DNA from: Biscogniauxia marginata
Taxonomy: Eukaryota; Ascomycota; Sordariomycetes; Xylariales; Xylariaceae
Assembly: GCA_022695795.1 (NCBI GenBank)
Contig: MU404169.1
Span: 62,001-126,000 of the forward strand
Reading direction: 5' to 3'
Length of the DNA: 64,000 nt
Part shown: positions 37,904-49,403 of the stretch, piece by piece
Position numbering within the stretch: position 1 is the first letter of the stretch
How the letters are laid out: every line of letters begins with the position of its first letter
Program-made: the position numbers and the translations under genes
The notes under the pieces: model-generated
What the model was told of the DNA's origin: nothing
The model's database searches: none
The model's input: the letters and a program-made list of their open reading frames with translations, nothing else

Positions 37904-39536
37904 TTACAATTCAAAGTCTTTGTAAGTTTGATCAATGTCGAAAAGTTCGACAAGTTCGACACCCTTCTTCGTCTCCATCCCCTCCCGTAGGATCTCAACT
38001 TGCTTCTTGATTTCCACCCATAGCACTAGCTCCATTAAGTCATTACCTTCGCCCACGGCACATATGCCGAGCCACCCGTCGCCCATGTCTCGAGTAGAAG
38101 CCTCCTCGCTATGCCTGCGACTACCACTGCTGCCCTTCGTCCTCCTCGCGATCGCGAGCAGGGCTGCCACAAAAGCCTCCTGCATATACGCGAAGCTGAA
38201 CTTGTCAGTGATCTCTGCAATAGCCGTGCAGAGCTTGTCGGGGAAATCAATGTCCTCGTTATCAGAGAGCTTCGACTGCCAGAACTTACAATAGGCAGTG
38301 CGCTGCTCTAGGTTGGGGTCCGGGAAGTAGTACTTCCTATCGAATCGGGAGGGGCGTTTCTACATGGATGATGAGCATTCGGTCCACATACGCTAAAGTC
38401 TCATTCGTTTAGGATACGGGGCACGACGAATGACTTACAGATATGCCTGGGTCGAGGCGGTCGAGGTGGTTGGTGCTTCCGACCATGAAGATACCATCAT
38501 TGTTTTTCAAACCATCAACCTCATTCAAGAAGTAACTGCGCACCTTGTCGGAGACGATGGAGTCAAGATCTTCAAAGACAAGATAGCACGGCGCAAACTC
38601 TCTTGCTTTCTGAAAGATCATTCTGAGCGAGAACTCCGGGCCAGAGTACTAAACACAAGAAAATCCGAGAACGTTAAAAACAATTGTCTTGCCATTATCA
38701 TGCTGATCACTTACCGATGTCAAGGAGCGCACATACAAGGTCGGAATGGGTTCCTTCCGGGTGTATAGGGTGTGCATCATAGCCTTGATGGAGATGGTCT
38801 TCCCATTACCAGGAGGGCCGTGGTAGATAATACCTCGCTTCCAGGGGACCTGTAGCCGCTGATAGGTATCTCTCGAGTCGAAAAAGGACAGATGATCCTG
38901 GATGATGGACTCCTTCATGTCGGCATCGAGGATGACGTTCTCCCACGAAGCCTTCATAATACTCTGGTACAATTCGGCATTTTTCTGCCAGTACCCCTGA
39001 TCGAAGACGAAGATCTCGCCATGCAGCTCGAAGGCCCACCGGCCGGCCTCGAGCAGCAGCGCATCGGCCTTCTGCCTCTCTGTGGTCAGGAGGTATTGGT
39101 TGATGGCCGCCGAATAGTACATATCCCCATCCCGGGTGTCGACCACGTACAGGATGAACTCCTCACCCTTCCACCGGTAGATAAATTTGCCAAAGTTGAG
39201 CTTCTCGCCCAAGGCGCCCACATTGCCGTCGATGCGACGGGCTGGGGGTCTGTACATTGTCCACGACAGCGGCGTCGGGAGCGCATTGTCAGTCTCCTCT
39301 ACGGCCTCAAAGGTGGCAAATCCGGCAGCCGCATAGGCCAGCAGGTTGTTATTGCCCAGGGGAACTATGATCAGCTCCAGGTTCGGGTACTGGGTGGCTA
39401 GGGTCTTGGCGATGAGCGTGTCGGTGTTGATGCGCTTGGCCGTGGAATGATCGAAAAAGGCCTGCGTGGTATCATCGTGGCTTCGGAGCTCAGACTCATT
39501 CCCGACCGCAGATCCATCGTCTCTTCCAGAAGACAT
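37904..39536 (-). CDS. BCS1-like AAA ATPase
   Basis: Three exons on the minus strand, 39536-38715, 38648-38439 and 38359-37904, phases 0/0, for 495 residues. The AAA core is intact. Walker A is GPPGNGKT at residues 240-247. Walker B is LVFED at 297-301, encoded by exon 2. The sensor-1 region GSTNHLDRLDP follows. Arg finger and second-region residues sit in RPSRFDRKYYFPDP at about 346-358. The N-terminal half (about 90-230) resembles the BCS1_N region and its link to the AAA domain. Unlike mitochondrial Bcs1, I see no N-terminal membrane helix or presequence, so it belongs to the large fungal group of soluble BCS1-like ATPases of unknown substrate. The C-terminus is a helical lid with a charged low-complexity patch. 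Confidence 0.9.
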
Positions 39537-41911
39537 CGTTAAGCTATAGGTTGTATAAGAACATGAGTCTATCTAGTAGGTATCGGAACAGTGGTTGGAG
39601 TATTTGATATAGTGGGACAGCTCATAGAATATAAGTAAGTATTAGTTAGGTATATGTATGAAGACAAATTAACACAGGATCGGATCTCAGAGTTAAATAA
39701 TTGATGTTAAAAAACGGTTGCCTGATTAAATCCACAGTGTTACTCTACTACTACCTACCAAGCCACCCCGAATCCTGTCAGGGGTTCAGTCTTATTCGCC
39801 GACACACCTATCCAATGAGCGGCCTACCTAGGTAGGAACTAAACTGCAGGCCAAGCCACGAATATTAACTACCTGAATTAGGTAGTTTTTAGCATATATA
39901 CCAAGTACCTACCGATGTATGTATATATAATATTGAAGTAAAGTTGCCCCTGAATAACGATAGCTAGCCAATTTTGAACCAGTGGAGGCTCGCCGAGTCG
40001 AGGGGTCGCCACGTTCCTTGTAACTAGGCAATAAAATGATATGATACTTACCACGGCCGCAAGTAAGTCGTGAAACTCGAAGCTCGTTTTTAGGCGGATG
40101 AGTCCTGCTTATGCCCGTGTCCGGGATCCGTGCATGTTCCCGAGGAGCAGTACTCTAACCAAGTGCTGATTCCCCAAGATGGCCTCTCGCAGAACTCTGC
40201 GGGTGGATTCTATAATAATTATAGGTGCCTGTTTGATCACCATTTGGGGGTTGTAAAAGGTTATGTACAATATCCTTTTCGACTATCAATATAGGAGAAC
40301 ATTAAGTATGTAAGCAAGCACTCATACTAACACGCATGCCGTCGAAATACTATAGCTATACCTGGCATCTTGAATTCGAGACGAAGCAATACTGAGTTCT
40401 AGGCTTTGGAACCTACTTTGTTTGCGCTACACCATGCATCGACGTGCATAAGAAGGAGATGCGGGCAGGCAGTCAATACGTATAGCTCTGGATATCCAAA
40501 TTGGGTATATCGGCGAAGGGCAACCGACCTGCTGAAGGCGATGCAACCGTTTGAATTCCGTGATAAAATCAGTCAGCCGAAACACGACGTGCTGATAGCC
40601 TTTAGACCGGTCTATGGCCCTATCGATCCTCTCGTAGCCGGTAGATTGCTGGCATATGCGCGTACACGCATGGGTTCATCTGCTGTCATACCTTACCCAA
40701 GTGAAAAAGGGGGGGGGGGGCGGCGAGCGAGAGGCAGCAAGCACTAATTACTTATATGGTCCAGGAGTTCTGTCGGGGTAGAAAATGACTGGTTCAGAGA
40801 CTCCGTTCGGGAACTAGGCTAGGAGTACGGGATCATGACGAGTCCTAATGTGCGGAAGGGGGTTACGCAAAATATCGACTTTATTTACAGTTTCCTTAGA
40901 TAGGTAGGCAGTCGATCAAAGCTTCGGGTATTTCTCTTAGGCTTGCTTAGTCTATAGGCAGAGAAGAGAACATATCAGGGCGGGGTACTTATACGAGATG
41001 TAGTGTGGCAATGACTAGGGCACATAGTTAGTCACGAGGAATTCTTGTGTCTGGGGTATATGGTTCCCATCCAGTTCTCACTATATGATACACCTACTAT
41101 AGTCTTGGAAAGAAATTCATCACCCAAGCAATAGCCACTCCATCGAGACTTATAGTAGAAAAGAGAAGATTAGATACATATTGATTGAGAAAAGAACCGT
41201 TGACAATGCTCATCGTTGATAAGTCATAATAAGGCATGAAGGCCACCGCATCCATACAGCAGCGTTTCAATCAAGTCGTCGTATCCAGGCTCCGTAGAGA
41301 TGGGCCCGGCAACACGGCTCTGGCTAGCTACTAAATGAAGTCCTCGATCTTTGCCCCATCAAGACGGATCGCCAGGAATCATTAGTCTCGCTAGTTGTGG
41401 TGAGCTGTGTAGGCCGATATCATCTAGGGGGGCCGTGACCCCCGCTGTGTAGAAAGCCTTCACACAGGGAATAGCAGTTCTTCCAGCCCAAAGCCACGCG
41501 ACCACCTAACTGCAACTATGATCATGGTACTCGTGAGAATACATCAGCTATGGAGGGCTTTGTTGGCGAGAATTCGAACGGGCTACCTCCCGAGCGTAGC
41601 TTGTAGGCGTAGTCTCCACTAGACACGGCAGAAGTAGGCAAAAACTAGGATATTCCATTATTCCATGAGGTGAATATCTGTGGCATTTACCTATCTCAAG
41701 TGTAAGCAGCTAGGCAATCTCTTCCCGAGAGGTGATTATGAGTACTACTAAGAACTCGAACCATTCAAAACGCCTATTCCCTTACATTGATACCCCTATC
41801 TTGGATTTCCCACATTTTCCTTTCACGTCTTCCAGTGCTATTACACATTACCTACTCGTTCTAGTCCACTCCAATCTGTGGTAGCTAAGTAGACTGTCCA
41901 TCGCCATAGCC
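39537..41911. other. Intergenic region
   Basis: About 2.4 kb. Contains several TACCTA/TAGGTA words near 39.8 kb, a G11 run at about 40709-40719 and a 113-codon open stretch at 40406-40747 with no recognisable features. A tRNA-like patch near 41.6 kb was rejected. Confidence 0.45.
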
Positions 41912-43487
41912 TTAGTAGATGCCCGGCACAATCTTGTACTTGACAACACTCTTGTACTTCTCCCAGTCTGCGCCATACTTCCTGGCACATTTCTCATCGT
42001 CTCGGCTGTCACGGTGGATTAACAGCACCGCGAAGTAGATCACATAAAAGTAGGTGAAGATCATGCCCCAATATTTTGCTGGACCTTGCACGACCTCTCT
42101 CCCGTCCATCATCTTGACCGAACCGTCTACATTGCTGCCGGCGGTTAAGATCGTATAACCAGCGAAGCCAGTCGGGAGTGAGTAGGGCCAAGACTGTAGC
42201 CAATCCCCGAGATAGTTGATGTGTCGGGCGATACCCCACCAGCCTGAGGTGATTAAGCGTGAGCCGGTCTTTGTCTCGATATAGGTGAGATGGGCAACCC
42301 GCGGATCATTGGGGTTGGTTCGGAAAATGTTCTTCTGGCTATTGCTCAGGCGGAAGACTGAAAAGCCAGTGATGAGGATAGCCGAGACAGCTGCGGTACC
42401 AAGCCAGCCCATGATGACAGGGTGGGTGGCTAGGTACCGTGCCTGTTGCGTATAAACGAAGGGCACCCATACAAGGTCACCAAATGCTAGCATGAATCCA
42501 AAACCATCGGTGGTGATATCCATAGTCGTCAAAACGGCAGGCTCCATGAATTGACCATCCAGTACGTAGATGGCCTGCACAACGGAGACGAAGACAATGC
42601 TATCAGTCACAAACCCAAAGTTGCGATACTGCTTGGCGATAAAGGCGCAATTGAAGAGAATCCATCCAAGCATGCCGGGCCGAAGCTCGTTGAACTCCTT
42701 GATATCTATCTCGCCGATCAAAGGCAGCGTGATGCGGGGGTTGAGCTCCCGTCCAATGTAGAAGTCATATATAAGATTGCCTGAATGACCACCAGCGGCC
42801 AGCTCACGGAATTCGGCGTTTCCAGGCTTTACGGAGAAGCTGCGGACGTATACGAAAATCGCGAGGGCATACGAAATCATAATATTGGCAGTCAAGATTT
42901 GGAGGTAGTTATCAGACATGAAGGTCCACAGGGGAAATTCGGCGCCTTGAGCAATAGTGCCGGCGAGGCATACGACGAGGGTGAACATGGTTGAAGAGAA
43001 TGCTGCAGGAGGTTCAATCAGTCGGGGTCAACTAGAAGCTGGCGTTTCATTTGACAACTCACCATTCAACCTGTATTTGAGTTTGCCGCCGGAGGACAAT
43101 GTCGTCCCCTCCATCTCTGTCGCCGGGAGCAGACGGTAGAGGAGAAGGTTGAACAGGTAGTACGCAAGGGTCCAGCCTGTAGCCTCCCAACTAGCAAGAC
43201 CCCAGATACCTGCCTCGGGCCATCCAACTTCGTACTTTAACTGATCGATTGACAAGGTCTTCGGACTCAATAGCGAGGGTGCAGGGCAGCCAGTTACGTC
43301 GTTGCAGGCGAAGGTGAAGACCCAGCAGAGAACGGGCAGACCGAAGGTAATTCCAGCAGCTCCCAGTCTGGGAGCGAGCAACGGGTTAGCAAACTATCAT
43401 TTGCGGTATGCTGGCCATGATCGCAACTTACGGGCCACCAAATTCGTAGCCATGTGTGGCTTCTGTTTGTTTCGTCTTTGGCGCCAT
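41912..43487 (-). CDS. ERG24: Delta(14)-sterol reductase
   Basis: Three exons on the minus strand, 43487-43432, 43367-43063 and 43002-41912, giving 483 residues. The first exon encodes only the N-terminal peptide up to YEFGGP, and the splice yields YEFGGPLGAAGITFGLP, the conserved start of this family. The product is polytopic, with many hydrophobic helices, and carries the ERG4/ERG24 signatures: NDPRVAHLTYIETKTGSRLITSGWWG (given here in two parts: NDPRVAHLTYIETKTG, then SRLITSGWWGIARHINYLGD) and a tail with HRDSRDDEKCARKYG-x-DWEKY. It reduces the C14-C15 double bond after lanosterol C14 demethylation in ergosterol synthesis, using NADPH, in the endoplasmic reticulum. It is divergent with ATG27, sharing about 690 bp of promoter. 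Confidence 0.95.
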
Positions 43488-44178
43488 GGTGGAGGATCGC
43501 AAAGGGGGTTTGAAGAAGCTCGTCTCAATTCGTATGGTGACGCGATTGTTGACTTTGTATAATTTGCAGAGTTCCAACAGAACAAGACCTAGAATTATGG
43601 AGCCTCTGGTACGTACCTGCCTTAGCTCTTACCTAAGGCACCTAGGTCCACCCACCTGCATAGTACCTACAAGGTAGTACCTACCTACCTACCTACCTAG
43701 GTACCTAGGTAGTAGTGGATGATTAGGTGAGGTCCATACCGTCGGCAGGATAAACAGAATGGCCGACTGGACCGGATTGCGGGTAGTGCCGGTTTGCCGG
43801 TTGAGATAAGCAGAGCTAATCCGCATCGAGCTAGCCCTTGCAGCTCACGTCACTGGCCCAATCAAAACCTAAAGAGGTACGTATGATCCTACCGGGGGGG
43901 GGTTGTCCTCTGGAGTCTGGCCATCGCTGCCTCTGTCTCGAAATAGAAATCGACAACTCTGGCTCCAACATCATAATCGAAGAAGCGATGGTCCCCAAAG
44001 AGTGGCCCAGTAATCACACAAATCTCTCTTTCGTATCCGCAGACCTTGAGTTGCATTAACTTGCAATTTTTGGCTTTTCTTCTGATCATCAGATTCAGAT
44101 TCGTAATTCTCTTTCTGTCTTTAAACTACTTACTTATTGTGCGCCTGGCGCATTTCCACACATTCTTTTCCCACAGCC
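43488..44178. promoter_or_regulatory. Shared divergent promoter of ERG24 and ATG27
   Basis: The start codons of the two genes face away from each other across 691 bp. The interval contains the densest TACCTA/TAGGTA cluster of the window (43663-43712) and a short G run at about 43891. Whether the two genes are co-regulated cannot be read from sequence. Confidence 0.5.
43663..43712. repeat. Palindromic TACCTA/TAGGTA cluster
   Basis: Five or more tandem ACCT units run into CTAGGTACCTAGGTAG, so the array is self-complementary around a CCTAGG/GGTACC centre and could form a hairpin. It lies in the ERG24-ATG27 promoter. Confidence 0.85.
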
Positions 44179-45314
44179 ATGCGCTTCTCTCCGACGTCGC
44201 CGGCCTGGCCGGCCATTCTATCATTGCTCTGTCTTACCCCGACTTCTCTGGCTTCCAATGCCGAAAAGACCGCAACTACAACCTCTACCGCCTGCACTGC
44301 CACTTCTGCATCCGGCGCTTTCTTCGACCTGAGACCCGACGTGGCCGTGAAACCGAAAGCCGATGGCTCGAAACCGTCCAACAGCCACGGGAGTCCTCTC
44401 GTAGACTATCACGCTAGAGGCTACGACTACGGATCGAATTTCACACTGAACATATGCGGCGCTGTCGTCGAGCCGGTCGAGGATGTGAAGGGCGTGGAGG
44501 AGAGCAAGTGGCAGAACATCAGCGCGTACTATGTCTCTAAGGGCGACATATACAGTCTGGGTTCGCAATCTGGCGCGTTAGTGACAAGAGGAAAAGAGTT
44601 GGTGTTGCAGTATACCGGCGGATCTCCTTGTGGCAAGGAGAGGTCGGGGGACTCCGGTCTCGCCGATAGAAGCGCTGTGCACGACGGCGCTGCTTGGAGA
44701 GGTTCTGACTACGAACGCGATGAAGACACGCCGGCGCGGTCAAATACAAGCAAGATTGATGTGACGAAGATCACAGATGAGCCCAAGCGAAGAAAGTCGG
44801 CCACCATATTCTTTAGTTGCGATAGGGATCCGGTCGCGGCAACCGCTCAAGTTTCGTACATCGCCACCGACCCGGAAGAATGTTCATATGTCTTCAAGGT
44901 CAAGTCGCAGCACGCCTGCGCTGGAGCGGAACCACACAAGCCGGGCAGCGTGGGGCCCGGATCGATCTTTGCCATCATCCTCGGCATCGCCATCCTCGTC
45001 TACCTCCTCGGCGGCATCTTCTACCAACGGACGGTAGCTAATGCAAGAGGTTGGAAGCAGTTGCCCAACTACTCGCTCTGGGCTAGCGTATGGAGTTTTA
45101 TATGTGTAAGTGTGTCTCATGCGAGTGGCATCTTTTGAAGGCTAACGGTGACCAGGACGCATTCGTGATCGTGACCTCGTCATGCGCCCGGTTCCTCCCT
45201 CATCGAAGAGGCTACCATTACATCTCGGGTTCTCCAACCGCGAGAGGGAGAAGCAACCATCGCGATGATGAAAACCGGCTGATCGACCAGTATGACGAGG
45301 AATGGGAGGATTGA
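44179..45314 (+). CDS. ATG27: Autophagy-related protein 27
   Basis: Two exons, 44179-45105 and 45156-45314, around a 50-nt intron; 361 residues. The start is set at Met 44179 (CAGCCATGC), which opens a signal peptide; an upstream in-frame start at 44137 would bury it. A Cys-containing lumenal MRH-like domain follows, with FTLNICGAVV and an SPCG motif; the second half has FFSCDRDP and PEECSYVFKVKSQHAC. One transmembrane helix (GSIFAIILGIAILVYLLGG) is followed by the short cytosolic tail, with SSCARFLPHRRGYH and the terminal ENRLIDQYDEEW. This is the Atg27 layout. The type I protein cycles between Golgi, endosome, vacuole and Atg9 membrane sites and supports Atg9 vesicle formation. Intact. Confidence 0.93.
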
Positions 45315-46230
45315 TCCTATCCCCGGCATTTTGCTTCGTTTTATGTGTTATCATAGACTTCAACTCAAGTCCGCTCGTATTATTGCTTATCTTACCGACT
45401 GCATGGTGGCCACATGCTTTCCTTAGCTGTCAAGTTATATTGGGATAAAAACCTGGCGTTATTGTGGGATCATACATCTCTCTTTGTACCTATATTGTTA
45501 TTATGGTGGAAACGTCGTTCATAGAATCCATTCCTAGGTTTTCTTAGGGGTTTAGGAGGAATGGGCTTACTCATACTCATCATCACCATCATTTTCATCA
45601 AGAGCCATTCAGGGGACCGGTTTTGATGATGGTATGTATGGTATTCAAATCGGGGAAAATGACTACCCACTTACATGTTCATTCACAGTTTCGCCATATT
45701 ATGATATCGTGTTATTTAAGTCTACCGCATGCTATAGGTGAGCAAATATCAGACAACGGTCTTAAGCAGTGATTTGTCCTACTCGCGTCTAGGCCCTGGT
45801 GTAGTCCCCGAAAAGATGGGCGGACCCGTCGAGAAATCTGGCTTGTGCCTCGTCAAGATGAGACGCTTGACGTTTTATGTGGCCCAAAATGTCACCCATG
45901 CCGCTGACGATAGGATCGGCCGGTGGGTTCATGCAAAACATCCCTGAGACGATCAACTGTAGGCGATTACCGCTGCAAGGTCCATCGTCGCTTTTTTTAA
46001 TTTGCATTTTAATATACACGGCTTGAGCCTCTCTCCCTTCTCTTACCTCCATTTCTTCTAGGTTACTCGAGTTGGACAAACTTGCCTTCGCTTCTGTGTT
46101 GTTTGTCCTTCGTAAGGACCTTTTTCCATTCGCTGTTTGTTGTATTGTATTTCGTACCACGATCTTTTTTTAACAACTTGTTTCTTCACTTTCGCTTTTT
46201 ATCCCTCTTCCATTCGTTTCCGTGTTGATC
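45315..46230. other. Intergenic region between ATG27 and the GH5 gene
   Basis: About 0.9 kb. The last 250 bp before the GH5 start are C/T-rich, consistent with a fungal promoter. Short open stretches on both strands are not recognised. Confidence 0.5.
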
Positions 46231-48040
46231 ATGTATTATTCAATTTTGGCTCTTGCTCTGCTGGGCCTGGGATCCGCTCCCTTGGCCCTCGCGAAGGTCC
46301 AGTTTTTGGTAAGGCCGGCTACTTAACTATAAGTGCGGAGGATCTGCGAGTGCTGACTTCGGCTCGAACAGGGTGTTGCTATCGCAGGAGGTGATTTCGG
46401 ATGCCAGATCGACGTACGTAGGAATAGCTCCGAGAAAGCCATCATACGGATGTCCGTATCTAATGATTCACGCAGGGCTCTTGTCCCACGGGGTCGGTTC
46501 AACTGCCGCTGAACGATGGACCCAGCCAGATGCAGCATTTCGTGGAGAACGACAGCATAAATCTATTGAGACTACGTATTGCATCCCCCATATGGCTTGT
46601 CATCACGCTATGATAACTTACCAAACCCCCCTAGCAACCTCATGGCAGTTCCTCGTCAACAACCAGCTAGGCGGCGACCTCGACGCCTCGAAGCTAGCAC
46701 AGTATGACCAGCTAATGCAGGCCTGTCTAGCAACGGGCGCATACTGCATGATCGACATGCACAACTTTGCGCGCTGGGACGGTCAGATCATCGGGCAGGG
46801 AGGGCCAACAGACGAACAATTCGCGAATCTGTGGGGCCAACTGGCGACAAAGTACGCCGCCAAGGAGAAAGTCGTCTTCGAGCTGATGAACGAGCCGCAC
46901 GACCTCGATATCGGCGTCTGGGCGCAGACCTGCCAAGCGGCCGTGACGGCCATCCGGCAGGCCGGCGCCGCCGAACAGATGATCCTGCTTCCCGGGTCTA
47001 ACTTCGATAGCGCGGCGACGCTGGTCTCGGGCGGGAGCGCCGAGGCCCTCATGGCCGTTACGAATCCGGATGGCAGCACGGACGGCTTGCTCCTGGATAT
47101 ACACAAGTACCTCGATGAGGACAACTCGGGCACGCATGCTGAATGCATAACAGATAACATCGATGCGTTCACAGCTGTGGCTCAGTTTCTGCGGGAAAAT
47201 GGGAGACAAGGCCTCGTTAGTGAGACGGGAGCCTCGAGCGATGCATCGGTGAGTTATACATGTTGATGCTTGCTAATATACGTTCCATTGATACCCGTTG
47301 GATTGTGTTTGCGGTGAATGGATGGGGTTGACTGACTTAACTGATCACAGTGCTTCACGGCCTTCTGTGCCCAGAACACATTCATCAACGAGAACGCGGA
47401 CGTGTTCGTGGGACTAGTCGGCTGGGCCGCCGGCAGCTTCGACACGTCCTACATACTAAGCCTCACACCGTCGAAGCAGCAAGGAGGGGGCTTCGTCGAC
47501 AACCAGCTTATGACCCAATGTCTACTCGGCACATGGACCAATAGTAGCAGCAGTACGGGCGGTAACAACGGCAGTACAAAGGACGGCGGCAAACCCTCAA
47601 ATGTAACTGCGATCATCACCCCATCGCTATCTATACCCACAGCCCTGATCACAGCCACGGGCTCGCCTGTAATCCCGACGACGGCGACGGCCAGCAGTAG
47701 CAGGAGCAGAAGTGAGGGCGCACACATGCCGACAATAGATACGACGGCGCTCATCATCCTGTCGACGATGCCGCCGGACCTGATGACCAGTCTGGCCATC
47801 GCCACGGGGACCCCGACGCCGGGCAGCAGGCTCATATACGCGAGCGATGGCACATATAGCTTCCGCACGCGGAGTACGACGGCGAGTAGCGGCAGTGCTA
47901 GTGCGGCGGTGGCGAGCTCAACGGCGGACGCGCAAGCTTCAACCCCGGCGACGGGCGCTGCAGCGGCGGCGGTTGGAAGTCCCCCGTGGCTACTTATATG
48001 GAGCTGGACGGCGATTCTTGCAGGTTCGCTGTTAATTTGA
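46231..48040 (+). CDS. GH5 endo-beta-1,4-glucanase with probable GPI anchor
   Basis: Five exons, 46231-46308, 46372-46413, 46476-46575, 46635-47248 and 47351-48040, phases consistent, 507 residues. The first exon is a signal peptide ending at about LALAKVQF. The spliced core reads AGGDFGCQIDGSCPTG, then PSQMQHFVENDSINLLRLP, TSWQFLVNNQLGG, GAYCMIDMHNFARW and GGPTDEQFANLW, the series seen in fungal EGII/Cel5A. The acid/base is Glu160 in ELMNEPHD and the nucleophile Glu270 in VSETGASS. After the catalytic domain (end near residue 350) comes a long Ser/Thr/Ala-rich stretch and a hydrophobic C-terminus (PPWLLIWSWTAILAGSLLI). That tail looks like a GPI-anchor signal, so the enzyme may be held at the cell surface. 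No cellulose-binding module seen. GH5 members cleave internal beta-1,4-glucan bonds. Confidence 0.92.
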
Positions 48041-49403
48041 TCGATTGATCTGTTGTTTTTAGTGTCTGGATTCTGTGTTAATGATGGTACGACTGAACGA
48101 ACGACCAATCGATCCGATAGTTGTTGTTTCTGGGGAGAATATGAGCCCTCGTAAGGGGCTATGCTACTTGGACAAGATTTATTTCTAGTTCATAGGTACC
48201 TAGACAATAATCCCTCCCTGCTTTGCGTTATTTTGCGTCGGGTGAGAAGGAAATAAAAATACCCATTATTTCTTCGAGAACTATCGTTTGAGCTTATGAC
48301 ACGCTGTGATACTGATGTTGATAATACTATAGGCCTGGGGCTATCGAGGGATTATAACCCGTGGGATGGGTCTATAGTCGACTATCAAGGAAACCTGGAA
48401 AAGTGTTACGGCACAAGATGCTGAAGAAGATGTGTTAAGCTATCGAGGCTGCTTTTCAAAGTGACTTATAGATCCCTCATTCCTGCACATGAATACCTAT
48501 TTACATAAGTCCATATAGCGAACTAGACAAAGCTTCCATTCAGAGTTTAAGGAAACCCCCATTCGATATCCTATGAAAATGCATCGTCGTAGTCTTAGTC
48601 TTGCGTTGCTAAATAAACCGTACGATGTGAAAATACCAAGTTTTAATTGAGGCTTAGGAAGTACTTGTCATGCGACGGGGAAGATTAGCCGTCGTTCTTT
48701 GCTTATACCTAACTAACTAGTTTACTTCATTTAATTAGGTACTTAATGTCTAGCATCTCGAGACACTGACAGCTACCTAGACTCACTATTGAGACAAAGG
48801 GGTATCGTATCAATTAGTCTACTAACCCATACCAGATGGGCATTGCATTTCAACATTTTGACCTGTTCCTTTGAACTTTGAATAAGTTGGCTCGACCGTT
48901 CAACTTGTATAATTCGCTCGTAAATTCGCCCTTAAACTTGACACAGGTGGTAGGTAGCTGATAGTATAAGTTACAGAGGTACATGATATGATTGGCCCGT
49001 GCATGACAGACTAGATGCGTTGAAACATGTAGGTACCTATGTACTTATTTGATGGAATCTGGTGGGGCTTGGAAGCTAGTGAAACCTAGCGCTTCATCAA
49101 AAGGGCATGAGACAGCTGGAGGCACTCATGTAGTTTAGAGTGAGGCTGTCTGAGGTATGCACCGCCCAACGCTGCCCCTCATTTATGTCATTGCCAAGAA
49201 TACGAGCAACAAGGATGCATCCATTCTTTCAACCTCGCCTTGCCCTGTGACTACCTACCAGACGTATTGCCGCGTGCTAGGTTACCAGATTGCCGTGCCC
49301 TTTTTTATTTTTATCTGCCAAGCCTTCCCGGTGCTTGCAAGCACAAGATCAACTCCTCATCAATCCCGTCTCAGTAATCTTCAACGCAACTCACGCTGCC
49401 GAG
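48041..49403. other. Intergenic region
   Basis: About 1.4 kb of AT-rich DNA with scattered TACCTA/TAGGTA words. The C/T-rich last 100 bp lead into the next gene. No gene seen. Confidence 0.5.

Noticed and set aside
41560..41640. tRNA-like patch on the minus strand, with a CGTTCGAATTC B-box-like word and a TCTAGTGG D-arm-like word
   Set aside because: The T-stem and anticodon stem do not pair and T33 is not placed properly; at most a tRNA relic.
45789..46160. 123-codon minus-strand open frame between ATG27 and the GH5 gene
   Set aside because: No recognisable domain, and it overlaps a shorter plus-strand frame in the GH5 promoter.
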